A stretch of DNA of 64,000 bases from Glebionis coronaria. Taxonomy: Eukaryota; Streptophyta; Magnoliopsida; Asterales; Asteraceae. Shown in pieces: positions 1 to 12,590 of the stretch; within the stretch, counting starts at the first letter, position 1; every line of letters begins with the position of its first letter. The translations under genes were made by a program, and so were the position numbers. Under the pieces are notes generated by a model. The model searched no databases and was not told the DNA's origin. It saw nothing but the letters and a program-made list of their open reading frames with translations. Where the stretch lies: contig CM046875.1 in the NCBI GenBank assembly GCA_025667525.1, forward strand, positions 436,058,617 through 436,122,616. The letters run 5' to 3'.

Positions 1-3000
1 GACTTCGATACCGACTTTTGAAATTTTGTGACCGAGGACGATGCCTTCTTTTACCATGAAATGGCATTTTTCCCAATTAAGAACGATACGAGTGTCTTCA
101 CATCGTAAAAGCATACGTTCTAAATTGGCAAGGAAAGAAGAAAAAGAATCACCATAGACCGAGAAATCATCCATAAAGATTTCCATAGTTTCTTCAACCA
201 TGTCATGGAATATAGCCATCATACACCTTTGGAAAGTCCCAGGAGCATTGCATAAGCCGAAAGGCATTCTTTTATAGGCAAATATTCCATAAGGACAAGT
301 GAATGTGGTTTTCTCTTGGTCTTTTGGATCGATAGGAATTTGGAAGTATCTGTAGAAACCATCTAAGAAGCAATAGTAGTCATTACCCGCTAAACGCTCG
401 AGCATTTGATCCATGGAAGGAAGAGGAAAATGATCCTTACGAGTGGCATCATTGATCTTACGATAGTCTATGCAAACTCGCCAACCCGTTACAAGTCGAG
501 TAGGAATCAACTCGTTGTTTTCAATGGCAACAACGGTTATTCTGCCTTTCTTAGGCACACAATGGACGGGACTAACCCACGACGAATCCGAAATTGGGTA
601 AATCATTCCAGCATATAGATGTTTGATAAGTTCTTTCTTAATGACGTCATGAATTTTTGGGTTTACCTTTCTTTGACTTTAGATTGCGGGTTTAAAGTCA
701 TCTTCCATGAGAATTTTATGAGTGCAAAAGTTAGGATCAATTCCGCGGATGTAAGAGATTTTCCAAGCAATTGCTTTCTTATGATTTTTAAGCACTACGA
801 TAAGTCGCGATTTTTCATCCTCTTTTAAGTCCTTAGCAATGATGACGGGTAACTTCTTATTGTCTTCTAGGAAAACGTATTCTAAATGAGACGGTAAATC
901 CTTAAGCTCTAAATCTGGTGGATTGTCGGTTGAAGGCTTAGTCAAATTAGGATCATCGTTTGTAACTTCCTTAGGAGTAGGTGGAGAAATATGGTCCTTA
1001 TTGAGAAGTTTCTCAATGGTACGAATGTCTTCTTCCCAATCGGAGGGAGAATCGTCATATTTTAAATCCACATCCTCTAAACTTGCTTCAAATTATTTTA
1101 AAAGAAAGTCACTTTCTCCAAATGGAGTCAATGATGGAGCAATAGAAGCTACGTTCTCAACATGAGGTAAAGGATAAGTACCGCGCTTACAAGCCTCGTG
1201 CAAATGTTCTTCGCATGCTTCGTCGAGCACATCGATGAAATTCATGGATTCGAGCTTATCGGGACGTTTGAAAAGTTTACCCATGTTAAAGACGATTTTA
1301 TCATCCCCGACCCTCATGATAAGCTCACCCGCGGCTACATCAACCAATGTACACCCGTTCCTCAAGAAAGGTCGTCTCACAATTAAGGGAACACGAGGAT
1401 CCATCTCATAGTCAACAACGACGAAATCGGCGGGGAAATTAAATTTGTCGACTCCAACGAACACATCCTCAGCTATCCCCACCGGATAAGCAATCGAACG
1501 GTTAGCTAATTCTAAAGTCATACGAGTGGGGACTAGATCGAGTAAAGATAATTGCTTCCATACGGACAATGGTATAAGATTGATACTCGCACCGAGATCC
1601 ACCGAAGCCATACAATTCTCAACACCCGGAAAATTGCAAGAAATAAGGAATCGACCAGGATCTCCTAACTTAACCGGTAATTTTCTCAAAAGAACCGCGT
1701 AACAATTCTCATTCAATTGGGTATTGGCAATATCGAGCTATTTTTCTTTATCACTTAAAAGGTCCTTAAACATTTTAGCATACTTAGGCATGTGAACGAG
1801 AGCCTCAGCAAATGTGATATTAAAATTCAATTGTTTGAACATTTTTAGGAAGTTCGAAACTTGAATATCATCCTTATTCTTCAATTTCTCTTTCCTCAAC
1901 CTTCGGGTATAAGGTATATTGGGTTGAGATGAAGGCTTTGGAGTGGGTTGATCACTCACATCCTTGGGCGGATGAGGGGTAGAAGTGAAAGGTGAAGGAA
2001 TCGGTTTAGGAACCGAAGGTGTGGTATAAAAGTGAGGTAAAGGTGGAACATAAGCTGTAGACTAAGGCATTAAGGGTGGTATCTCACAAGTAGAAGGTGA
2101 AGGACGGTGGGTAGAAGTAGAAGGAATCTCGGGTCCTTGTTTAGGGCGGGAATAAGAAGGTTCTTCGGTGGTCTTACCGCTCATAGTAGTGATGGCATTA
2201 ACGTTATCCCTAGGATTGGTAACGGTGTTAGAAGGGAGGGCACCTTGGGGACGAAGGGTTTGGAGCATTTGCATAAATTTCCTATCGGTTGATTCTTGTA
2301 TCTCTCTGGTCGATTCTTGCAGCGCTTTCATTTTTCGCTCATGTTCGGTCAATTTTTGTAGAACCAAGTCCATTTGAGGATTATGCATGTTCATTTGATT
2401 ATACCCTTGATTATTAAACCGTTTATTAGGAAAATCTTGGTCTTGAAATTGCGGTTGAAAACCATTGTTGTTATGAAAACCTTGGTTAAAGTTGTTATTT
2501 TGAAACCCTTGGTTTGGCCCACTAAAATTCCCTTGATTTTGACCATTGAAATTCTCTTGATTTGAATTAAAATTCCTTTGATTGTTGGAAGAATTTCCTT
2601 GATAATTACTCCTTTGTTGGCCTTGGTTCCTTGGTGGGTATTGGGCATTGGTCAATTGAGGAGGGGGTATAGCATGAGGTTGAAAACCGGAAGGAGTCAA
2701 AAAATTAGTAGACCTATAAGAAAGATTATTAGCATCTACATTTGGTTTAAAATACACCCTCTCATTAGTGTTATAAGCATACACTTATTGTTGAGATGGG
2801 TCATGAACCTTATCACAATTTAGGTACGAATGTGGTCCACCACAAGTCTCACATGTCTCACTCAGGGCATTCACTTGCACATTGTTCCTAATATGTAAAG
2901 CAAGGTCTGTCATGATTGAAGTAAGCGCATTAATTCTCTTGTCGGTCTCACTAGTACTAGTACTAGCCATAGTATCCCTAACACTCATGGTTTGGACTTT

Positions 3001-3615
3001 GGCTTTGTTCTCAATGATTGCCCAAGCCTCATTCATAGTTTTCACAAGAATATTACCCCCCGAGGCACTATTTAGTGAATCTTGGTCACTCAAACTTAAT
3101 CTATTATAAAAAGTATTAATTTGATGTAACTTAATAAAACCGTGTTGTGGACACTTTTGCAAAAGTTCCTTAAAACGATCCCAGGATTCACTAAATGTCT
3201 CACCGTACTTTTGTTCGAAATTAATGATGTCATTCCGCAAAGCGGTAGTACGTGAGGGTGGAAAGAAATAATTTATGAACTTTTTCTCTAGGTCCGTCCA
3301 TGTGGCAATACTTTGGGGTGGTTCCTTATCAAGCCAAGTCCGGGCTTGTCCCTCGAGAGAGAAAGGAAAGAGGAGCAAACGAATTGCCTTTTGTGGAACC
3401 CTATTGTATTTTATAGTATTGGATAAATGTACGAACCTCTTGATGTGATCGTGATGATCATCATGAGTGCGGCCCAAGAAAGGTGTTGCGGAAACCATTT
3501 GAATAAACCTAGTTTTGAGCTCGAAGTTGTTGGCGTCAATAGCCGGCACCACAATCGCATCATCGTTGCCTTCGACGTGTGATTGCAAGAGCTCGATCAT
3601 TGGACGGTTCTCCAT
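1..3615 (-). pseudogene. Athila-A gag-pol pseudogene (partial)
   Basis: One continuous minus-strand frame broken by at least five in-frame stops (2785-2787, 2062-2064, 1738-1740, 1093-1095, 679-681) but with no frameshift seen. The order is gag capsid (about 3600-2800), a zinc knuckle of the Athila form CX2CX3HX4C near 2850, a Gln/Asn-rich linker (2400-2700), the aspartic protease with its DLGAS active-site motif near 1600, then the start of reverse transcriptase with an FMDD catalytic motif near 160. The first Met follows the PBS by only about 55 nt. The N-terminal extension present in Athila-D is missing here. Several stops fit CAA/CAG to TAA/TAG changes. The frame runs off the window at base 1. 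It would have encoded capsid and replication enzymes acting in cytoplasmic particles; it is dead now. Confidence 0.9.
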
Positions 3616-3670
3616 GGTGTTGACAACATGAGGCTCTACAACAGGAGGCTCAATAGTAGCGGCTTGAATG

Positions 3671-3688
3671 GAGCCGGCATCAGGGCCA
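3671..3688 (-). other. Primer-binding site, decayed tRNA-Asp type
   Basis: Minus-strand TGGCCCTGATGCCGGCTC resembles the intact TGGCGCCGCTGCCGGCTC site of Athila-D. The two or three changed bases in the first half would weaken primer annealing. Position, directly inside the LTR end, supports the call. Confidence 0.75.
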
Positions 3689-3908
3689 TTTTAATATAGA
3701 ATTTTAATTTTCTTCGAATTTGTCTAATCGAACTGATCTCGGTTTGAAGTGTGACTCAGTTGTTCTTGGTGTAAAAGTAAAAATCGTTGATTATCTATTT
3801 TAAACTAAAGATGAAAACTTTAAAAATTAAAACTAAAAAGAAAGAAAATTAAACAAATTTAAAACTTGGATAAAATAAAATAAAATAAAACAGTTAAAAT
3901 AAACTTTC

Positions 3909-4279
3909 TTCGGAATAAAACCTATTTTCGGAATATTACAATATTTTCGAAATTATGAGCTATTTCGGATAAAATTGAATCTTCAGATAAATCAAGATTT
4001 TCGGAATAAACTACTAATTTCGGATAAAATAGCTTTTTCGGAATAATCTACTGTTTTCGGAATAAAGTTGATTTTCGGATAAAACTACATATTCGGATAA
4101 AATAAATTTTCGGAATAAGGTCCTAATTCGGATAAAAGGATTAATTCGGAATAAGCCTATATTTTCGGATAAATCATATATTTCGGATAAATGGACAAAA
4201 GCTATTTCGGATAAAATTGTTAACACAAGATTCAGATAAATGAAACAAGGGATATTCGGATAATTTCTATCTTCGGAAT
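3909..4279 (-). repeat. TTCGGA short-motif array in Athila-A LTR
   Basis: About 17 copies of TTCGGA, usually followed by ATAA or TAAA, spaced roughly 10-30 bases apart, plus a few TTCAGA and TTCGAA variants that look like decayed CpG copies. Athila-D has none at the corresponding place and carries a CGATC array instead. Confidence 0.85.
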
Positions 4280-4858
4280 TATAAAACCTTATCCAAATAT
4301 AGCAGGAACGAAAATAATAGTAACAGTAGATCTAAAAACAGGGAACCAAAAATCAAAATAAGCAAAAACCAAATAAGCACTTAACCAAAATTTAAGCTAA
4401 ACAAATTCTAAGAAAAACTAAATAAGCCATAAATTAAAACTCTAAAAACACCAAATAATCAAAATTAATAAAATCAACTTTTAAAAGATTAATCTACCAA
4501 ATCAACTTAATTAAAAATAAACTAAACACAAAATAAGCAATAAGCACAATAAGCTAAAACATAAAACACATCAAGTCAATTAGAACAATCAAATAAGTAA
4601 ATCAATCAAACAATCAACAAGATTAAACAAACTACATGATTAACCAAATCAACCACAAGATTAAGATTAAGAAAGGAAGAATGAGAAAATTTTAATAAGC
4701 TTGAATTAATGATGAAGATTAAGATCCAAATACAAGATTAAAGATGAAAGATTAAGAAAACTTGAAAGAGAAACTAGAGAGAGAAAGTAAAACACCTACT
4801 CCTAATTACCTTAATTAAAAACTAAAAAAATGAACTACACAAATGAAAGCTTAATGGC

Positions 4859-4868
4859 CTATTTATAG
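4859..4868 (-). promoter_or_regulatory. LTR TATA box (Athila-A)
   Basis: Minus-strand CTATAAATAG inside the 5' LTR, in the position expected for the U3 core promoter. It is read from the motif only; the start site is not defined. Confidence 0.55.
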
Positions 4869-5304
4869 TGGAAGGAGAGTTGGTGTTGTTGCTTCCTCTT
4901 TCTTCTTGTCTTCTCGTCTTTTTAAATAACTCGTATGTCTCAACTTAGTCTCGGGATTTGTCGATAGATGAAATGAACTCGTCTTATAATTTTCTTCTTT
5001 TATTAGACTTGGTTCTTCGACTTCGGTAAACTTCCTTCTTTGGTCTTTTTCTTCGATAAATCTTCAGAATAGGCCTTTGACTTCCGTTCTTTTTGCACTT
5101 TTGATCTTTTGACTTTCTTTTTTCTTTTTCTTCGATAAAAGATCGTGAAAGCCCGTGTTTTCTTCCTTTTTTCATTTTTTGTCCTAAAACACAATAAAAA
5201 CACCAACCACACATAATTCCGACTTTTACGACATTAAATACACGTTTTGGTCTCGTTTTTATTTGTTTTCAGTGGTGAAAGGATAAGTGTTTTCACACTT
5301 ATTA

Positions 5305-6756
5305 GTACTATCCTTTGATTGTTTATGTTCACATGGGATCAAGATATATTGTTAAGTTTTATTCACGTGGGGATGGTCCTAAGTTGAGATTTGTTTTTTG
5401 CAGAAAAAGGAAATTGGTCATTCAATTGGTGTGAAATTGATATGATTGGTTGTGAAAAAGAACGTGGGTCCGATTGGTGGTTCACAGAAAGAATTATAGC
5501 TAAAGTGAATTGAATGTGAACGTGATGATGTTTATTCATTCAATATAATTTATTCGGTGTGGGCCAATGACTGCAAAGACAGAATATTTATTTACGGTGG
5601 GACATGCACACAATTGAGAAGATGACGTGAACAGTAGGCTAGTTGGTCTATGATTTATCTCGTCTCGTGTAAAAGGAAAGCTAATATGTTGATCGTATAG
5701 TTCATGTGGGGTATAGCAGCTGTGGTAGATTTGTTTGCACAGAATAATGGTACGTTTTGATAGTAGGGTAATTTTTTAATTCACCCACTGTTATAAATTC
5801 ATTCCCACCATGTGGGTTTGGCACAGTTAATAACAAAAAATAGTGGCATTAAAAGTTCCCCTGCTTTTGAAAAAGTTTCCACTGTTTTTGGAAAAAGTCC
5901 CCCCAACTACGATCCCCCTGTCTTCATCAGTTCCCACTGCATTTGAAAAAATTCCCCTGCTGTTAGATATGATTTTTGGGACAACAATGTTTTGGAGTTT
6001 GGTTATTCACAACAACTGGTTTTAAAGTTATAAAGGCTCATTTTATTTTTATTGATTATGAAGAAATTTTTTTATAATTTATTTGAAGATGAAGGATATT
6101 TTCGTGGGTACGGGTTTTATGCTTAAATGCTTAGTAACAAAGTGATACATGATCTAGGAATGTGTGATTTTTCTTATGGTACTCTATGCACATATTTTAT
6201 ATCAGTTGAAGGAGTTACATTATTGTGCTCAGTGTCTCTTTTCTCAGCAAAAATGAGGATTTTATATATTCTTGCTCTTTGTCACGTGGTTAGTGCAAGA
6301 TATAGAACACAAGTTCGGGTTATTCTACCTCATCATCAAGTAAGTTATGATCAGATTTCTTCATATGTAATCATTACATAAAGCCTACAGAATTCAAGAT
6401 TCATAAATGATTAGCACACTTTAAGGGGAAGCTCATTTGATAAAGTGTTAGTCATTCACATATGACATTAAGGTGAAGATTTTTGCTACTGCTCACTAGT
6501 ATTACTACAACTAATGTCAGTTTCTACTTCTCAAATTCATTTTAAGATGCGGAAAACTTCATGGAGGGTAATTTGGGGCGTAGAATACTTGGGTTTGCTG
6601 TATCATATTAGTTAGTAGTAGTTGAAAATCAAGGTTGTTCACATAGAAGACCCCTAATTGATCATGTCAAAAAGGGAAAGATGTTTACAAAGAATGTGCA
6701 GCCTGTTGATCCTTGGTGTTGTATGCATAAGTGGAAGTGTTTTGACATCATCAACT
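5305..6756. other. Unassigned AT-rich repeat-like DNA
   Basis: No convincing gene. Open frames are short (84 codons or less) and resemble nothing I recognise. A degenerate repeated word around TTCCCCTGCTTTTGAAAAA recurs between 5850 and 5965, with weaker copies near 6867-6900. It may be the internal part of a non-coding retroelement whose 3' end is the LTR-like block at 6757-7313; this is inference. Confidence 0.4.
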
Positions 6757-7313
6757 AGGGGAAGATTGTTGGGTCAAAAGTTGATGAGTCAAATCACCAT
6801 GGAAACAAGAAGGACCAAATATGACATTAGAAGAAACTTCAAGCTGGTGGACAAAATACAAGAGAGTTCCCCCTGCTAGTTATACTTTCCACTGTTGTGA
6901 AGTTTCCCATTTCATATATTAAAAGATGGAGATTATGGTCAAAACATGATAACTATTAATATTTCTGTTTTGATTTATTCAATAATACTTTATTTAGTTT
7001 CCATGTATTTCTGGGTTCCTTAAGTTATAAAAGGAACACCAGACCGTAGGTTTATTTATTCATTCATACTACTACAATGTAACCTACTGTGTCTTTGATC
7101 TCTAGGTGTGGGATTCAATGTATACACACCTAGAGTGATTTGCATTAATCATATAATACAAATCCTTTGGGAATATTCATCTTTGTTAAATATCTTGTTC
7201 TTGTTATTTGTATTATTCTGTTGTGTTCATCACATATACAATTGACAACCTAGATAAATAGTTAAACCATTGAGTCTAACGATCCAATGGATTCCACACC
7301 TCATTATTATCAA
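6757..7313 (+). repeat. Possible copia-type 3' LTR with polypurine tract
   Basis: AGGGGAAGAT directly followed by TGTTGGGTC looks like the PPT/LTR junction common in plant Ty1/copia elements. About 260 bases further is a TATA-like TTATAAAAGG (near 7023), as expected in an LTR promoter. The far end is set only by where Tat-like sequence resumes (about 7313, ending ATTATTATCA). No second LTR or coding region was found, so it is a solo or truncated copy at best. Confidence 0.35.
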
Positions 7314-7913
7314 GTTTTGCTTCTTTGAAAATTTATCTGGTGCTCACGCCGCAACGATTATGTTTATGTGTTATGTACAAACCTATGGTAGCTATCTGTT
7401 TTATGACCGAGCTACTTGAGTGTTATCTTACATTTACCCTTTGTGAGTGACATTTGTGTGAACTTAAAATCCAAACACTATCCATGTGAGGTGTTGAAAT
7501 TATATTTTCATTTGCTTTTGCTACTTAGAAATATTTAATCATTTTCCTATCATACTTCACAATACATAAAAGTTTTAAAAATAAATTTTTTTTCTCGCTC
7601 TGATTGCTTGAGGGCAAGCAATAGCTAAGTGTGGAGGAATTTTATAACGACCTAAATATACATATTCAACCTGTTATTACAATACCACTTTGTATTATAA
7701 ATTGGAGCTTTCGATACTTAATATATTGCGTTTTACATGCAGGTATAAAGTTTGAAGAAGAAAAGTGAAGATATACAAAGAAGGGTCCTTAATGTGCAAA
7801 TAAACAAAAGTATTGAGAGAAGATTCTGGAACGCACAAAAGTGCGACGCACAATGTCAGAAGTGCAGCGCACATTCCCACCTCCAAAGTACGGCTCATTT
7901 TCGAAGAAGTGCG
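7314..7913 (+). mobile_element. Tat/Retand-like gypsy fragment: 3' noncoding, PPT, LTR start
   Basis: The words GATTGCTTGAGGGCAAGC followed by AAGTGTGGAGGAATTT (7602-7643) are the typical 3' end of Tat-lineage (Retand-like) Ty3/gypsy elements: a GC-containing box, then the polypurine tract, then the LTR beginning near ATAACGACC. The LTR part (about 7644-7913) contains the repeated words GTGCGACGCAC and GTGCAGCGCAC, a style common in Tat LTRs. It is cut at 7913 by Athila-E. No coding part remains. Confidence 0.6.
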
Positions 7914-10900
7914 TGAAATTGAGTATTTATGAGTTCGTTTATTCTCGATTCTTGACAAACTGAAAGGCCTAAAAATATCGAGCTTTTAATTGTTCTTAGT
8001 TGTTAAGGATATTTGGAATTCTATGTCTAATTCAATCAACACGTAAAAAGAGGAAAATAATAGGCTACGTATCCGTAAAACACAGTGCAAATACCAATTA
8101 CTATTCACAAAGTACAAATTTTAAATGCAATAAATGTAAAATTACTTGAAATGTAATCTAATTGAAAGTTTAAGGACTGAAATGTAAAATTCAGAAACTA
8201 CAAGGACCAAATATGTAAAATGTAACCAACAACTAACAAACTTAACAAACGTACAAACTGAAAATGTAACAAACTGAAAGTTTAAGGACTAAGTTCTAGC
8301 AAACCCTATAAACTTGCAAGATTAACCCTGATTACACACACTAGCAAAGAACAAGGACCATTGTGCAATTAAGTGGAAAGTTTTGTTAAAAACGGGCTAG
8401 GTAAATACAATAAGCTAGATAGAGCTTATTTCTCAACCAAATTTGCTCTAGTTTGTTTTAAACTACTTAAAATGGAAAATTAACTAGGCTTGTAAAAGGA
8501 AATTTCTTATAAGCTTGTAAAACTCAAACTAGCTTATATCAATAAGCCAAGAATAAGCTAACTTGAAATCCAGACTTCCACAACTTGATTTTATTGATGA
8601 AACTGATTAATCAACTAACAAGAAGCTAGGAATGTCTTTTAAAGTTGAAAACGATTCACTGAATAAGCCAGAATCAAGAATTAAGCAAAAGTAAGCTTAT
8701 TTACCCAACGTTGACCAAAATTCCAAAAAGCTTATTTTTGTAAAATCCACTCAAGACATATTGGCAACCTGATTGGTGAAAGAAAATTGACAAGTTTTTG
8801 AAGTGGAAATGGAGATAAAGGAAAACAGTAATGACTTTATCACAAAAACTAGCATTTGCTTATAAGCTAACTAATAAGCTGACATCTCTTTGAAAAGTGG
8901 ATACTCTATAATTTCCTTATAGACACTAAAACTTTAGATGTTAAACTACACTTGGAAACAGGTTTGAGCTAATTTCATCCAGTAATGAAGGTATGGCAAG
9001 GAATCAAAGTAAGCAAATTTTCTACTGAACTTGTTAAAAACTCTTGACCCAAACCTTTTTGCTACCAATTGCCTTTTTGAAAACTATTTTGACCACAAAA
9101 TTAAACCACAATGATTACACTAAATAACCAAATGTAAAAGAATCAATTCTATAAATTTAACAAACTCTAATCACCAAAAATCATCAAAACCAAACACTAC
9201 TTAAGAAATCTGTATAACACTTTTTCAAAGAGAATTTGATTTCAAATCTAAAACAGGTTAAGACTTTTATTGAAGCTTATTTGAATGATCAAATGTAGTG
9301 TTTGGACTGAAAACAAACAGGTAAATAGTTTATATCACAAAATGAAACTAATGACTTTTGACTAATGAAAATTCTAAGTGAAATCAAGTAAACTAACAAT
9401 AAGTAATCAATCAAACTATCATAATCATACTACAAACAGGCTAAACACTTTATTAGTTCAGCACATAATATCTAAACTAGGAATGTAACATGCCGAACAC
9501 TTGAGAGGAACAAAAATAGGATCTTTGAAACCTTTTAGCACAAGGCCTCCTCTAATGGATTATAGAAGCGCTGAGCTCTCTAGAAAACACTTAAACACAA
9601 AAACTCAACCAGAATTAACCATCATCATAATCAAATTCAATATCAACCTATACCCCTGCTTCAACTCTTCATATGTATGAAAATAGACTGCAAATGTACT
9701 TCAACTGGAACTGAACAGCTACAAGTCTTTAAAAACGTTATCAAGCTTCCATTGATAATGGAAGATCAATGGCAACACACAGAATCAACAAGATTGCAGT
9801 AATGAAGGAAGTAGAATAAGAGTGAAGTGAACAGATTTTTTTTAATTTTATTATTTGGAGTGAAAAATTGTTACAAGAGTTAACTGTCTAACTAACAATC
9901 TCTTAAGTGTGTGTCAAACACTTAAGAGTTGTTGTAACTGAAAGGAAGGAACTAAATTGAGAGAAAGAAAATGAAGTGTGTGTATTTCACACTCTAGGCT
10001 ACACATTACAAATGAGGGATCTAATTGCTATTTATAGAGAAAAGATGAGAGTTTCTAGAGGTAGATGACGTGTTGTGACCAATAGAAATCTCCCAAGTGT
10101 CATGATTTGGTCAATTGCTAATTCTCGTGTTCATCACAAACTGGGGGAATTTGATCTGGTTAATTTCACTATAATTGGATAGTCTGAGTAGCTTCCTTGC
10201 TTGATTCCGAGTAAGTTTCATGTTAAGTTCAAATTCTAAAACGCCTTCCTTCTCATAATCGAATCTGGGCACGTTTAACTTTGAAGGTGACAGGTGTCGT
10301 CCTTTGATTGGTCTTCATTTGATCATACGGATTGATATCCACTTTTGGATAAAAGGATTATTGAGTGGCTGCATCTGATTGGCTAAAAATGAGAAAGTAG
10401 GATATACTGTTCGGATCCTCTAATAAATGCGAAGCTGAGTTAGTGGCCAGCTGGCGCTGACTTGGTGATCCGTGTATCCTTTTTCTTGCCTTCCCATTGG
10501 TCCTTGTGAGTTAAACCGGATTAAGACCAAAGTTGGTATAGTTTTGTCAATTTCAGTCCCTCTTCTTTTGCAAAATTATGATTTAAGCTCTTTTCTTCAT
10601 TTCTTTGGCAAATTAAGTCCCTTGACTTGCATTCTTGATCATTTGAATTCTTTGACTTGGTTGACTTGAGAGTTGACCAGGTTTGACTTTGATCTGGACT
10701 TTTTTTCCCAAAATTGCACTTAAGTCCCTCAACTTTTGAATATTGTCAAGATAGGTCCTTTATCTTCAAATGGCTTGTCATCTTTGATCCTTCTCTTGTC
10801 TTTTCATCATAAATGAACTTGATTTCACTTGTTTGCTTGGAATTTGTATTCTTGTTACCTATGTAAGCACAAACACAAACCATACCACATAATACTGCTT

Positions 10901-10979
10901 TATAGCATAAAAGTTAGGTATTTGCTATGTGTTTTAGGGTGATTCGTTGACTAATTGATATGAGATTTTTCTCATATCA
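7914..10979 (-). repeat. Athila-E 3' LTR, 3.07 kb
   Basis: On the minus strand it runs from TGATATGAG (10979) to a TTTCA end (7914), matching both Athila-B LTRs in order and length with many substitutions. A TATA-like CTATAAATAG lies at the same relative place as in Athila-B (10028-10037, minus). Confidence 0.85.
10028..10037 (-). promoter_or_regulatory. LTR TATA box (Athila-E)
   Basis: Minus-strand CTATAAATAG, conserved in position with the Athila-B LTR boxes at 22499-22508 and 34093-34102. Confidence 0.5.
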
Positions 10980-12178
10980 AATCCCCTACACTTGATCATT
11001 GCCATGACCTCATGCAATGCCATATTTTAAAGCAAAAATTTACATTTTTCTCAAAATTAACCCACCTTGGCCAATATAAAATGCATTTACACTACTCTAC
11101 ACTATATGATGCATGATTTTGATTTTATACAATGCAATGCAAAGAAGAACAATTCTATTTATATATTTTTGGATTTTTCATAAATGGTTTTGATGGAAAA
11201 ACTCATAAAGAAATCCTTGACTTAAATTATGGCTTTTGGTACCATGAACACTTATCACTCTCAAGTTTGACTTCCCCCATACCAAGCTTAAAAATAGGAT
11301 CATTGCATTCATAGGTAAAAAGTGCATCAACTTATTCATGACAATTAAATGTGGAACCGATTATTATTTGAGAAAATTGTTTGAGAGCAAATTTGTCATT
11401 ATTTAATGCGTGAAGTATAAGAAATGCAAAATCCAAAAATAAGGAAGCACGGTTTTAATCCTAAGTAATCTTCTCATCCATTACTCGAAAAACCACTAAC
11501 AATTAATATAAGTCCGACTCAAAAGTAATAAGTCATTCGCATTATGTGTAAGATCCTTATGTCATGCATTAATTAGTAGCTACACACTCGCTAAGGAAAT
11601 AAAAATAAAACTCACGCAATAATTTACATCCGCCGCCTTTTTGAGACCTCGGATCTTCAACCCCGCAACCCGTCAAGGTAATATTGGATTGGAGCAACTA
11701 TCAAATCCCCGCAACCTGTCAAGGTAATATTGGAATTCAATAGTTTCTATAATTTACACTTCACTGCCCATCTTGGGAGTCTTGTATAATTATTTTTTTC
11801 TTTTTTTTTCTAGCCACTCATTTTTTTAAGCCGCTCTTATTTTTCTTTATTCCTCACAAAGAAAGTTGAAAAGAATAAAAGGAAAAACACCCGCAAAGTA
11901 TTAAGCATGACATAAGTCTAGTACACATAAAACGTTCTAACTTAGAATCTTAAGACGTACTTATACCAACCATGAATGATTAGTCAAAAATGCATAAGAG
12001 TCTACAAACCGATTAAAACCGTTCTTGATTATTTATTAACATTTATACATGCGAAGAAAATAGAGGCAAAGAAAGAGAAGGGTTTAGCCACAAGTAATTG
12101 TCACGAAGTTTATCTAGCCCTTTTATACTTGCTTCAACTCTATCATCTCCCATTCTTCACAAATTTAAAGTCTCAAAT
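10980..12178 (-). other. Athila-E polypurine tract and 3' noncoding DNA
   Basis: Minus-strand AAGTGTAGGGGATT abuts the LTR (10980-10998) and is the PPT that primes plus-strand DNA synthesis. Beyond it is non-coding sequence matching Athila-B, including two direct copies of CCGCAACCCGTCAAGGTAAT and its ATATTGGA tail at 11661-11687 and 11707-11734. No env-like frame is present. Confidence 0.75.
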
Positions 12179-12590
12179 TGTAAAACCCGCATGCTTTTAC
12201 CATGAATAGTACCCTTTAGATCGTACGTACATGATTAGAACCTTCCTTTTATAGCACGTTTACGTTTCATGAATAAGAATTACAAGTATTACGTACGTGT
12301 TAGAACACGATAAGTATTTATTACGTATGAACACACGATAATTATTTCCAATAATAACTATAATCACAAACATGCGATCATGAAATCATGAATGTAAATT
12401 AATCACGAGCTAATATTATTTACGTATATATATTTATTACGAACACGAATAACTAAGTCACGATCGTGAACTAATTAGAACACGTAATTTATGAACACGA
12501 TAAAACACGAGAACACACTATTATATTTAGACACGGGAAAAAGTACGGGTTACCCCAAGTGGGGCCCCTACCCGCGACATACAAAGAAAA

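Larger units (their letters stand above)
1..5304 (-). mobile_element. Athila-A: Ty3/gypsy LTR retrotransposon, 5' part
   Basis: Minus-strand Athila-lineage element whose pol 3' part and 3' LTR lie beyond the left window edge. In element order it has a 5' LTR (5304 to 3692), a decayed tRNA-Asp PBS, then one long gag-PR-RT frame. The polyprotein closely resembles that of Athila-D, and the LTR ends match Athila-D, but the LTR centre is unrelated. The flank just outside the LTR is GTACT (5305-5309), a candidate target-site duplication whose partner is outside the window. Confidence 0.9.
3692..5304 (-). repeat. Athila-A 5' LTR, about 1.6 kb
   Basis: The minus-strand LTR starts TAATAAGTGTGAAAAC and ends TATTA just before the PBS. 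The ends match the LTRs of Athila-D, but the middle differs. It holds a TTCGGA motif array (3909-4279), an AT-rich stretch with many short direct repeats around AATAAGC and AATCAA (4310-4700), and a TATA-like box on the minus strand at 4859-4868. The part near 4985-5215 corresponds to the RNA leader seen in Athila-D (GAAGAAAACACGGGCTTTC-like words). Confidence 0.85.
7914..12178 (-). mobile_element. Athila-E: truncated gypsy element (3' LTR plus 3' noncoding)
   Basis: Homologous along its whole length to the 3' half of Athila-B (LTR 20318-23441 and noncoding 23442 to about 24645) but clearly more diverged. It consists of the 3' LTR, the PPT and about 1.2 kb of 3' noncoding DNA. The gag-pol and 5' LTR are missing because the Tekay-like element inserted at 12178 and a later deletion removed everything beyond it. 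The flank before the LTR is GTGCG (7909-7913), the candidate TSD. Confidence 0.85.

Noticed and set aside
4984..5214. Lys/Arg-rich 70-76 codon frames on the minus strand
   Set aside because: They lie in the Athila-A LTR leader and match a similarly charged, frame-shifted stretch in the Athila-D LTR; the charge comes from AAG/AGA-rich repeats, not a conserved protein.
5305..7313. Possible host gene in the left unassigned region
   Set aside because: Only short frames, no recognisable protein, no splice-consistent chain. LTR-like signals explain part of it better.
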